The notes beneath the pieces are model-generated. The model saw nothing but the letters and a program-made list of their open reading frames with translations, had not been told where the DNA came from and did no database searches. Positions 33,501 to 46,600 of a DNA stretch of 64,000 nucleotides are shown piece by piece; positions within the stretch are counted from its first letter, which is position 1; every line of letters starts with the position of its first letter. This DNA comes from Cruorifilaria tuberocauda (Eukaryota > Nematoda > Chromadorea > Rhabditida > Onchocercidae), in assembly GCA_013365365.1 (NCBI GenBank), contig JABVXU010000001.1, positions 186,001 to 250,000 on the forward strand, read 5' to 3'. Both the position numbers and the translations under genes were made by a program.

Positions 33501-34672
33501 AGCATCAAAAAAATTTTTTCCCATGCGTTATTCTTCTTCATACGACGAAGAACACAAGAGATGAAGGAGACGTTCAACAACGAAAATAAATTCTTTTAAA
33601 ACTAGTTTATTTGTTTATGTAGAGAAAAAAGGATTTTTCGGAATATCTTAACAAACCTCATTCCCAATTTTTTGTCCAGGGAAGAATGGTAGGACATCAC
33701 TGCATTTTAACAACATTCCTGATGAATCGTGCATCAGAAGTGAACTTTTTTTGTAATGTTTAGACTGTAGAGTGGGAACTCAGAAAATAAAAACTTACTT
33801 TTTGAAGAACTCGATTGATGTGCAGATGATGAAATGGCTCGTCTACTCATTTTCCGGAAAGATTTTACTAATGAAAACTTTCGAGTCTTTTTACATTTCG
33901 AGGATGACTTCTTCCTGGAATACATTCCTTGTAATTTATAAGTCATCGGACTACCATCGCTTCTCTCCTTCTCTTCGAACACGGTTTCAAAATGTTTGCA
34001 AGCAGAGCTATCATCAAAAATTGAATTTCTGGAATCTTCTTCATCGAAACTAGCACCAGAATCTAGGGAACAACGAGGAATATGTGAATCTGTTTCAGCA
34101 GAGCTTTTGTTAACTAACTCACAGATTTTACTTTCACATTTTAAACTAATTTCTTCATTACGATGCTCCTCTTTTTCATCCATTTTCTCAATATCTACTT
34201 CAGAATCTTCCGAAACAGAATCAACTCCTGATGATACACTGGAGGTTGACAATACGCTGGCTCTAATTTTTTGTTTTCGAGTATCCTTTTGAGATGCAGC
34301 TTTTCGTCGGGAAAAACTTCTCGAAACTGGGAAGGTAAATTTCTTGCGTTTGCAAGCCGAAGTTTCAGGAATTTCACGGAATGGTGAATATTTCTTTCCC
34401 TTATTATCATTTTTCAAAGCAGGGTTTTGCTTCAGCATTTGATTCATATCAGTAGTACTAAAAATACTTATGACCGAAGAATTAAGATTCAATTCATGAA
34501 ATTTAGTGTGCAAAATAGGAGGTGGAAAAAATTTCTCTTCTGCATAAGGCTTGTAAGATAAATGCGCTGACAGTGAATATTTGTTCGGCACACCATGACG
34601 AAAAAGACGATATTTCTTTGAACCACTCATGGATTGATGATAAATATGTGGATGTGATCCCGCGATACCCAT
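30529..34672 (-). CDS. lmd-3: Short TLDc isoform with a private, possibly myristoylated N-terminus
   Basis: A 291-codon exon (34672-33799) opens with ATG and ends at AAAA|GTAAGT in phase 1, exactly the phase of the long isoform's upstream exon (43310-43199). Both therefore splice to the same TLDc exon at 31799, giving SKSEVPSSR here and FAGEVPSSR in the long form. The model is 516 aa with no LysM. The N-terminus MGIAGS fits the MGxxxS N-myristoylation consensus, followed by basic residues (KKYRLFRHG). The rest is Ser/Lys-rich with acidic clusters (DSVSEDSEVDIEKMDEKEE) and an Arg/Ser-rich end, so it is mostly disordered. Mammalian OXR1 and NCOA7 also make short TLDc forms from internal promoters; the nematode exon shows no sequence similarity to those that I can see. 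Confidence 0.75.
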
Positions 34673-37600
34673 TTCTTTTCTTTTACTTGCAATTCTGAAT
34701 CCAAGCCAAAAGACTTGATTCCCTATCTTCTTCGCTTCTGATCAAAAATCTTTCGACAATCTTAAAAAAATCAGGTTATTGTGAAAAAATATAAAGATCG
34801 AAAAACTAGTACGATATTATTGCCCAAATTACCCTTGTTATTAGAAGATTCCATCTTTTGTTTATGGATAAATTACTATAGAAAATTATAGAAAAGAGGT
34901 GGATTTTGCAAAACGAAAATATTCGCCAATAAACTGACTGATAACAAATTGATTAAGCATTCTGAAGTTGGTTCATAGCGTATTTATATAGAGGAAGTGA
35001 ACATATTTGAAAAAATTCTCTTCTCATCTAACGCTTAATTTTCAAACTATAGCCTACACATAATGTGATTCAATAGAACAAGAGAGACGACTGAGATATT
35101 TCGCCAGGCTCTCCTGAGCGTGGTGAAATAATCTATTTAAGACAGCAAATGATGCCTAGATCTTATTGTTAAACCAATAAAACTCCTCCTTACATTACTT
35201 GCCATACCCTAACTGACTTCATTGAGGAACTTTTGGTGAATTTCAAACAAAGATGACTGAATATGTCTAAATAAGAAAAATTTTCGGTGTTGATAGAAAA
35301 GAATATAAGACTCCCTTCTATATACACAAAAATAAAATCTGGAAGTTAGCAAAAGAATAAGGATGATAATCATAATGAAATTAGATATAATACATGAAAC
35401 AGACGCAATAGAAAAAATACAAAATTGCTTTGTAACCAAAATAAAATTAAGTTTTTCCAACAGTGTAACAAAATATTGCAATCACCTAAGCACGTTTGTG
35501 TTTACGTATGTGAACAAACTTATGCAATTTATATTCAAATCATAGGAATGTATAAATTAATATAAAAAACTTGTTACTTGTTGAATTGCTTTGTCGAATA
35601 CTTGTTGAATTAATCATGGCACCTTACAAAACAAAACAAAACTCCAAATCCAGCGAAATTTTAATTTTTTAAACGATAATGAATTTTTTAAAACCGTAAA
35701 TTTAGTAATCCTCAGAAAATTTGGAAACATCGGAAGTTCCAGGTAAAAATAAATCATCCTAAATTGATAAACTCATAAATTTAACGCAGTTGTAAATTTC
35801 CATCCAAATTCAATCGGACCTGTTTCTAGCATCCTCAAATTGTTCCCATCCTCAAATTCATTACAACTTTAGGCAAGATGTTAGAGATTTACAAATCATA
35901 GTTTGAAAAAAGAATACATGGAATATCCAAACATTTTAAAATTAAACATAACATTTTTTGTTTTGGATATTGCAACTAAGAACTACTAATTTTTCTGTCT
36001 AAGTCCATACCTACAAAGGAAGATCATATTTATAAAAAAAAAAATATAAATCCAAGTCTCAAAGCCTTTCTGCAAATCTTTCATATATTATACAAGACAG
36101 ATGAAAAACTTTTATTCATATTACCTCACTTGAAACATTGAATGCGCTATTAAAATGTGATAATTAAATTGAAATTTAATTCTGAAAAATATTAGTTGCT
36201 AATTTCTCTAAAAGATTCTGACTTACCTCTAAATCATTGCTTATAAAAGAATTAAAGTCGAGCAACATGCTAGCTTATTTATTATCATTAATTTATTTCA
36301 CTCTCAAATGCTAAATACATTTACCGCTTACAAAAATCACTTTTTTTTATCGTCCCAAAAATTGAAGAGCAAAAGTGCTCAAGCAGTGATTTCCTTTCTC
36401 AAATCATGATTGAACATATTACTCTTCTTATCAACCTGAGAATAAAATAAATCTACGCCGGAAAAAAGGAACAAAATCCAAAGAGCTGATCAATACTTCC
36501 AACAAATGAAAATTAAAAGTTCCAAAAATGGGGAATTTTAAACACTTGCAACATTCCTTTCAACGCAATAATCTCACTTTTTAGCGACATCCTAGGAATA
36601 AAGTCATAATCACTTCTGCAAATTCTAATATAATCCCAGATTCCGGTTCCCATTAAAACTACAACGACTATGATTCAATTAAAATCTCGTCAGGATTTTT
36701 TGTTTGCAAAGCTTTCATTTTTCTTTGCAAGACGATTTTAACACCAGAAAAATGATAAGCACAACTTCAAACAATGATTCCTACAATATAGGACCTACAT
36801 CGGCAAACCAAGTATTCTGCCACTTCAATATCACGGGTCATCAAACGTATCCTTCAATCATTTAATTAAAACTAAAATTCATAGGTTCCATCGTACCAAA
36901 ACAACTCTAATTCCTTCATTGGTGTGAAATTTTACAACCAAAGATCCAAAAACACAATCTATTATGCAAAAAATTAGAAAGGAGCAAATATTTCATAAAC
37001 ATGCATTTATTTTCATCTATAGTAATACTAAACAAATGTAAACTAAAAGCTCAAAGAGCTACCAAATAACACATAATAATAATACTTTGCTTTTCTGTGT
37101 TAAACTTACTATGTCAAGCTGAACTATTAAAAATGAGAAACAAATATATAATGTTATAATGTAACAAAAATATTGAAGTTTCCGAGATCGAGGATTATTA
37201 AACCGCAATTCTTTGAAATTCTAAAAATTCTAAATTTAAATAGTTTCGACAGATGCAATAAATGAGCTGAAATGCAAATCCAAACAACCAGAGCGAGTAT
37301 TCTACAATTAAGAGACTGGACCGAAACAAAAAGTATATTTTCGTGGATTAAATTTGTGAAATGAAACAATTTCGGCTGAAAACAAGATTTAAAAAAGATG
37401 TGAAAATAGAAACAATGAAAGATAAGCTACAAATAAAAGTACAGATTTTTTCCTTTTACAGCATAAAGACAACAAACTAATGAACACTAAATAACGGAAT
37501 TTCTTAACTTATAATTTTAAAAGGGTAGCGGAGAATTCCATTTTTTTCCTACGCTGCAAATTCCAAAAAAAAAATCTTTTGATGATAAAAAAAACTTCAA

Positions 37601-40600
37601 AAATGATGTCCAGATTTCAACTTTTCATGCTTCGCATTAAATACAACAATCAATGAAGGATAAGTATGCTCATCTGACTCGCCCTCTCTCAAAGGAAAAA
37701 TTGAAAAATCTCCTGCATTTCGCAAGGTTATATCAATAATAATTTACTAATGCAGAAAAAAATTGAAAAAAAAATTGTAATACATCTGTAATGGTAGAAG
37801 TCCCTTTCGAGTTACACACGAATATCACGTGAAATCAAGAAAATACCGTCATTCTGACCCATAATGACAAAGAATGCAAAGCTTCATTTTATATTATTAA
37901 CAAAACAATCAAATCATTTTTGTGCATCATAAAATTAAGCTATTGGTTAAGAAAAATTTGCTCTACTGGATCAAGATTTAATCTGAAATTTTCTATTCAA
38001 TTCAGATCAACAGTAACCATATTAAAGTGTAATTAAGCGGATTTATTACGATTAAGCTATAAAGAGATAGGAATTTGGACCAGCACCACAAGAACAAAAA
38101 AATCATACTGAAGAACACAGAAAAAATGACTGAACACGAACTGCCTTCTAAATCCCAATCAAAATTAAAGTTTTCAAGTACAAATGAGTATTGTACGGTC
38201 ATGCATTCAAGCGCTATCATAAGACATCATTATATCAAGATTGATATAATTAGTATATCAGTATACTGAAAAAAATGATTAATACTACAATGGGAATACA
38301 CATACACCAAATGTTTTTATACATTCAACAAGCAAAGTTACTCCGTGAGTCATTCCGATACTTCCAGAGAGAGTAATTCACTTTGTAACCTATACCACCT
38401 GCAGCAGGTGGTATAGGTTACATACAATACGTCAAAAGATAGAGGAATGCTAGATGTGAAGAAATAAATTTTAAACTGGTAGGAATTGATAAAAAACTGG
38501 TTTACCTTTTTAACGATGGGTTATGATAATAACTTGTAATTCATATAAAAGGAATAAATCCATATAAACCAGACTTCCAAGATAGCACATGAATAAGAAG
38601 CTAAATGACAAAAAATTCTATACGAAATATTATTTGAATGAAAAATGCTTTCTTTGAATTATCATCAAACTGAATCCATTTTAAATCGGGAAAAAAATCA
38701 CATACCAATCATGATCATGTGGTCTACAAATGCACTGAATCGTTGTCTTAATTGAATCATACACTTGCAATTATGAAACTAATGGCTAATTCCTGCATGA
38801 TTTAAAATATGCGTCACTCAGAATGTCAGAATACGTAATTAAGTATCAAGAATAACCGTATAAGATATAAAAACTTTCATGTTACTCCTATGAAATGATA
38901 AGAATCAATAGCAATCTTTAAAATTGCTACAGCATGCATACATGAACAACTGAAACAGAAAGAATGAAGCAAAAATTCTACTGAAATGATGCGAAAAGTA
39001 ATTACTTGCGACAAATAAAGGGCGGAACTATAAAAAAATGATGAAAGAAAAAGTTTGGGAGGACAATGAAAAGCAATATATTTAAAGAAAAAAAAACTTT
39101 CTATGAATTTGCAAATTAGTTTCTAACCCTTTCTTTTTTAATTTTGCTTAATTTTTCTTCTAATTAACTGCGACAACCAAAACAAAAAAATGTAACAATT
39201 AAATTAAGTTTAGATCATCAAATTCAACAATTTTGATTATTCAGATGATAAGGTAGTTTAAACAGAAACACTTTGTATTTTCAATATTAACAGTACGATG
39301 AATTGAATCAAGACAAAACGCAGATTTCTTACCAGTCTCTCTACTAATAGTTGCGAAATGTGATTTTTAGACTACGTAAACAGAAGATAATATGGGCATA
39401 AATATTGCAAGCGTTATTTCGACAGCATGAAATATTCCACCAAAGATCATTACGCAATGTTACATTGCGTCATTCTGCTGAATCAAACGAGGGTTAGTTA
39501 TGAAATAATTGATCAAATTAATAAGGGATTCATATCAGAATTTTATGATTCATGATGAATTTGCTTGCTTGCAAATATTTAACAGTAAGCCAATCTAGCA
39601 CTTTCACAAATTCTAGTTTGTGAAAGCTTAATTCAGAGCAGGCATGAGACTTATTAATCAACTCCTGCATTTGTCTAATTAGTTCTATTCCATTTATTAT
39701 CAAAAATGAAAACTTTTGTTCATGTATAAATTCATATTTCAGCAATATAAAAATAACTTCTGCTTTACCAAATAAAAATTCCCTGATAATTAAAGCACTT
39801 CTCACTATTTTAAAAAGTCAAATGCGAACAGGAACAGGAAATGACAAAAATATTTTGAAAAGTAAGGACCAATTACCATTTCGTTATTGAGAAATGTAAA
39901 ATTATATACTTAAAAATAATAAAAAAAATCAAGAAACGTTTCAGAAAGAATGGCATTCTCTAAGAAAATACATTTAAAAAGTGCACAAGAATGAACATTT
40001 TCGAAAACGAGCAATTTTTGAGGAAATACAGAAATTCGTAAAATGAATTTTCATTACAACAAACTTTGAAACTTTGATTTTCTCGCATATTACATGTTAT
40101 TCTCACCGAGTTGATGACATCATCTTTCATGAAAGGATTCTTTCTAATACAACGATACAATGAAAGAGAAAAAGTGCCGCACTGACATTGACGAACAATT
40201 AAAGAAACTAGAAAATCAATGAATAAATTCCAATCACTGTTAAAATTTTACGAAACTATATTTCAGTCAAAAAATGATATGCTCCACCATTAACTGATGA
40301 ACTCCTTTTAACTTCTTCAGCAAATACTTTTAATAGTCATCATTTACTGGACTGAAAAGACTTCCGAATAATATATTCTGTAAACAACACCAACTTTAAT
40401 GGAAAAGCAGTTGTTTTCTAACAGAGAAGGAAGATTTGAAAACAGTAACATGAACTGAGAACATTCGTCATCTCAAATTCGAAAATGAATCTATGATGTT
40501 CGACAAACGCTTCCTTTACCAAAAATTAAGGAACATTTTAAAGTAAAAAGTGATAGTGAATAATAAAATAAACAATAAAGAGGTAAAAAGATAGTGAGAT

Positions 40601-43600
40601 ATTAGTACATGAGTTAGTTTAAAAAACCATCCAATACAGGTAATTAAAAAAGAAAAAAAATAAAAAATGCTATATAATTTTAGGGAAATAAAAAACTTCA
40701 TAGTTCTACCTTTCTTAGCTCTTATCTACGCTTCTTTTGTTCAACCTTTACATTGCAATTCACAAAAGAATATTTTAATGGTCGGTTAACAAAAGCGAGC
40801 TTCGCTTTCTAAAATGTTATCAGAAATTGTGGACAAGTGACATCACATTACATTACATTTATGATTAACTTTATATTTTTTAAAAGACTTTCAAGAATTT
40901 TTAGGCGGGAAAATCTCAGATTTCAAAAAAACATACATTAAAGATCAAAAATATAATTGATACATATGAAACAACGACGAAGAGCCATGAACGGAAGAAT
41001 TAAACAAGGCAATTTGTTCACCTTGTTCCATTCTATTTATTGATAATAACAAAAGCGGCAGCAATGAATAAGGGTTTGTAATCTATGCCATCAAATAAAT
41101 GTCAAGTTTCAATAATATGTAGCAAAGACGAATAGATGATGATGATCAGGAAAATACTTAATATGAGAAATCGAGAATAATGTATTAAAATCAGTTTTAT
41201 ACATCTTTCAGTATTTCTGTTTTCAATTCCAAAATAAAATTAGCAAAAGATCCATCTTCATCAGAATTACAAATGTTGAAAAATCTCTAAAAAGCAAAGT
41301 GTGAAATATTTTTTCTGCAGAAAAATGATCCATTCTTAAAATCAAAACGTAAAAATTAACTCATTCCTAAAATCAAGACTTTGCTGTAAGCATATTCGAA
41401 CTTCAGATGGTATGATTAGTTATAATTATAAAAAATTTGCGAATGATTTCTACTGTAAAGAATGCAAAACATTATATCTCATTTGCAATAAGTATATGAG
41501 AAAAGCTAATATATGAATAAGCAATCTCAGAGAAAGGAAATTCAAGCACTTATTTGAAACACCTATAGAAAAAAAATGGTTATAAACAACAAATTCAATG
41601 CCAAATAACTAAAAGAAATGAAATCTAAAACTGATCGATTCGATTAATATAACTTGGATAACATTTTATAGCTTTAAAATGATGAAAAAAAAAGCAAAAA
41701 AATAAACTGAAGATATTCAGTACATCAGTTAAAAATTTCGAAAATTATCTGAATGTCCAGAAAACTAGCAAGGAAAAATAAGACGAAAATTCATGATGAA
41801 AAAACAATGAAAGAAAAGAGATCAGAAAAGTTGAAATAAAGTTAAAAGCTAAAGCAAAGTAAAAAGCGAAATTCTGATCGTAATCATGTTGAGGCACTAG
41901 TTCTGTGAGAAATAAGTATAAAGTAACAAAGACTTATAGTTCAGAGAAAATGACAAAAGATGGAGCTATGCAAATAATAGAGGCCACTTTATATATGAAA
42001 CGGCAGTGGACATATTTGGTGATGCTTTTGCTTTTTCTTATCAATAACTGCAAAGGAATAAACCTTTATGAGGAAATAATCTAAAAGATAAAGAAAATAA
42101 TCAATAGGGAACAAAAATTAAATTTAATAATTAATCAAAATCAATTAAATTTTATAAATAAAAAACTTTTCTTTCAAAAAAATTCTGTTGATATCGAAGA
42201 GAAATGTTACCTACTGTATATAAAGCTTAACTTGAAGTTAAAAATTTGCTCAGAGTAAAAAGCAAAAAATAGAAAAAAAAAATGCCGAAGAAACAGCAGC
42301 ATAACATTACGTTGCCAATAACATTGGAAGGATTAACCTAGATCTTTCGATCACGAGTGCTTTTAGTCATAGTAGCATATTCACGAAGCTTAGAAAACAA
42401 ATCATAAGCTGGTAAGTAAGCTAAAAGAATAAATACAGTATTTTTTGGAGGAAAAAATTATAGCAACACCACATTGAACAGAATGAAAGTCAGTAAGTTC
42501 ATGCAAGATAATTAATATTATCATTAGAATTATAACGGACGGGATAATAATTGAACAAAGAACTACCTCTTTTCCTACCGCGCACACTATGAAGACCTGC
42601 TGTCGCCGAACTGGCGACGAAATTTCTTGCCTTGTGTGATTTTCACAGACACACTACATAACGTTTGAAATATGCAGCCGAGAACATGAAACTAGACTGC
42701 GTGCCCTTTCTTTGCGCTATTTTCATCCGCATGGACTATCTCACTTGTATTACTATGAATAATAATACTGTTATCATTGACCTATTTTCATTATACGATC
42801 TTATTTATAACCTTTTAACATCCTCAAAGTAATTAATTTACGAATACATATAACTTGAACCGATATTCAAATGCATTTAGTAAATGCGTTTAATTTATAT
42901 CATATATATAAAAATCGCAATGTTGAGCAATTTACAGATTTGTCTACCAAAAAAAAAAAAATCTATCAAATTAATCAAATGAGTCACACTTTCCATAAAA
43001 AATAATTTTTGGATGGAACAGAAATGAGATTTCCAATCATTCTTCAGGGAATTGATATCCATTAAGAAATTTTAGTTGTAATGGGAATTAGAACAAAAAA
43101 GAAAAAAATAATAAATTAATTATTCTAAACAGCAAAACTACCTCAATATGCAGTAATTTCTGAAATCCGTTACTTCGGGTAGCAAAACAATAACAAACCT
43201 GCAAATTTCTTGCCCGTTTCTGAATCCAAGACGACAAATCCATGGTCTTCAAGCAGCTCACATACTCTCTCCCGATCCGTTAATTCGTTCTGATACATCT
43301 GCTGTGTATTCTATAAAGATTGAGAAAGATAAACTTTCTGTAACGCTTTGGAAATGACCTATCATATATTCCCACTGTTTCCTTTCTTCAGTTTAATTAT
43401 ATTTTTAAACTTACTGTAATGTTCCAAAATTTTTTTTAAAAACTTCAACAGTTTGCAGTTTATAAAAAATGCTTATGAAGCACAATAATAACGGAACAAA
43501 AACTTACAGACCCATACTTCCCAGGATTCCACTGCAGCAAAAAGTGATAAATGGCATCAACTTTATGCTTCGGTATTGCAAACCAGAATTCTTGCCTTGC

Positions 43601-46600
43601 ACAGTTACCGACCAAATCTTTACTGCTCATTAACGATGTATCGATTGCTGAGAACTGTTCTTAAAATTAAGTTTTTATAGAACGAAACAGTAAATATTTC
43701 TAATTCGATAAGCTGTCACGTGAAAGAAATTAAACGAAATGAATATTTTAAGATATATAGATGTATTTTTCAGATACCATATGTTTCAGATAATTCATAA
43801 AGCTACAAAAAAAGCTGAAAAAGCTTTTAAATTCTATATTTCGTCTTCATTTTTCATAATATTCGAGCAAACCTCTGAAATTACCTTTATCATGTTTTTT
43901 TTTTTTGTTCAAACGAACAATCATATAGTACAGTGAATCAGATAGGGTACTTTTTTCGGCTACTGAAAACGCTTGTGTTGGAGAAAGAAGTTCGTGTATC
44001 GGTTTAAACAAGTTCGCCATCTCGTTCATTGATGTAGCGCAGAAGAAACTTTAAAAAGGGTAAATAAATTCATAATAAGTTTATAAATAAATAATAAAGC
44101 AAAATATGCATATATAGTAGTATTAATTTCACTAGCTTTTATTCTCCTCTTCAATATCGAATTTTCTTATTTTAAAATTTAACTTCAACATTCGATTTTC
44201 TGGTCAAACATTAAAGAGGACCATTGCTAGTTATTGAAACAATACCATTTTTTTATTATCTTGATTAATAGATACTACAATTTCAATAATATAATTTCAG
44301 AATAGCATATATCGAAATTGAAAGTAATTTAATATGCAGCAAAGCTGCTCTTATTTTTTAATTACTGATGAGCATCAGGAAAAAAACGAGGAAAAGAGAA
44401 ACTGATTACATTGTGCAATACAAAGTACTCAAAGAACGAAGGAAAAGATATATCATGATCAAAAGATATACTTTCCTCAGCAACTTGCACATAAAGATTC
44501 CAATGGTTTAACATGAATAAGTTTTGAATAAGTTTGGAGATTTATTAACAAATAAATAAAAAAATACTTACTGCCTGTTTCTCACAGCTTCCTCTTGCAG
44601 TTGTTGGGCCTTTTTTTTTAATGACAATAGTACAGCCAAATTCTGCTCCTCTCGTATCTTTGAAATAGTTTTGTCCTGATTTAATAAAGATATTCAGTAA
44701 CTTTTCTGTTAGAAAATAATGATGTCCGAATCCAAAATTGACATCAACCGTGTATTATGTGAGAATTATTAAAGAATAAATTAAGCACAAAAAAACTTGT
44801 AACAAGTTTGATTCAGTAAATGCAAACAGAAAACGTCCTAATATCAAAAAAGATTTGTAAAACGTTAATTAAATTAATATAGTAATCATGATTTCAGAAG
44901 TATGACCTTCGAACTCAAAAAGTGCAACAGTTAGTGAAATACGAATATCATTTCGAAATTATGATTTTACTCTAGCAAGAGTGGCAATTTCTTTTTTAAT
45001 GATTGTACCTTCATTTAAGTGAACTATTGATAAAGCATATAAGAGATATAAACTTTCAGATATGTTCTAGAAATTTTAAAACAAAAAAATATAGTATTAC
45101 AAACTACACTACTTTGAATCAAAAACAGTTACCAGCAGAACTATAACATGCTGTAAAATAGCACGCTAAAAGCGAACATCCTCTAGCGTACTCAAATTCA
45201 TGGCGAAGAAATTAAAGCAAATTAAAATATGCTAACTTCAAAAGACGTTGCTTCATAATGCTGTGATGTAGAAAACAAGCCGCTACTCATACTGGCGATA
45301 CCTTGCGGCATAGCAGCTACTGCGCCAACAGCAGTTTTCGCATGGCTTGCTGCTACTTTCACACTATTTTGGATGCCAGTTTGTAGTGTACCTATAAATT
45401 ATCCTTACACATTTGAAATTGGAAAATTTTGCTTCAAGAAACAGTAAATACATGGAAATCACATAAGAGTTTCAAGATGTTTCAATACATATTCCTAAAA
45501 TGCTTCACTTCTCGAAACATAGACGTTCTTTCGAACGAAGAGAATAAGTCAATGTTTCCACGAAATTACAATATCATTTTAAAATAATAAGCATTCAATA
45601 AAAAGAAAATTACTCCTTCCTGATAAAGAGTGACAACTCTTATACTATTTCTTATTTCTCCAACGACATTCATCTTTCTAGTATTTATTATCTTATAATA
45701 ACAAATTCAAAAATTTATTATCTCGGTGAATCCGACGAGTATTGTAGAAAAGATTACGGCTAATATTAGATTTTGACGATTCGAAGTGACATGCTATGAA
45801 TTCTGGATCTTACCTGCAACAGCTTTACTCTGGGAAACAACACCTTGAGCAACTGATTTTGTACCACTCACTGCTGACTGTGTCATACGTTCGGCTCCAG
45901 AAGTCACTGACCCACGGATTGTGCTTGCATGAATACTGGAACAACTAGTTTTCAAAATTTGCATAACAGAGTAGATTAAGAAGTGTAATAATGATAAAAA
46001 TTTGGATAGGCAAAATAACAACTAGATATTCAAGCGTAGCAAAAAAAATAAAAATGTTAAGCTTTTAATAAACTACATTGAGAATGAAAATTATAAGAAC
46101 AGCTGATTTCATGACAAAACTTGGACCAACCTTAATGTCCTCCCAAGCTTAGAAAGTGGATTAAAAGCTAATCCAATACGCGTACTACCCACGCTGGTCG
46201 AAGGCTGCGAAGAATATTGCTGCTGATTCTCACCAATCCTGTCCGAAATTTATATTTAATCCAAAGGATTAACGTCATAATTGATTTTATCTTTCAAAGG
46301 AAATAGTTATAAATGTCATTAATATCAAGAGAAATGATTATAGCTTGGAAAAATCAAGCTGAAAAGTTTCATAAATTACTAACTCAGAGATAATCGCTCT
46401 GCTCATTTCATCGCCCTTCTGCCCTAAAAGAATAGGTAAAATGCCAGGTGGAAGACATAACGAACATAATTAAAGTGCACTAAAAAGATGAGGAATTCTT
46501 GTCCTCAAGTTTAGATTTTTAAAATCAAAAACAAATATGAAAGCAGCGATATAAATTGTTCCAACCGTTCGATACATCAGAATAACTGCGCCGAGCAGTT

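Larger units (their letters stand above)
34673..43198 (-). other. Upstream part of the 11.4-kb internal intron of the LysM-TLDc gene
   Basis: Joined by the long isoform between exons 43199 and 31799. Apart from the short-isoform exon, a possible TATA motif, a 19-bp perfect palindromic hairpin (38384-38422), a small hairpin at 39601-39626 (CTTTCACAAA / TTTGTGAAAG) and a G+C-richer island at 42.6-42.7 kb, I see only A+T-rich sequence with chance-sized ORFs. Confidence 0.5.

Noticed and set aside
39530..39805. 91-codon minus-strand open frame in the large TLDc intron
   Set aside because: No ATG start, no good acceptor/donor pair, and composition is like the surrounding A+T-rich intron.
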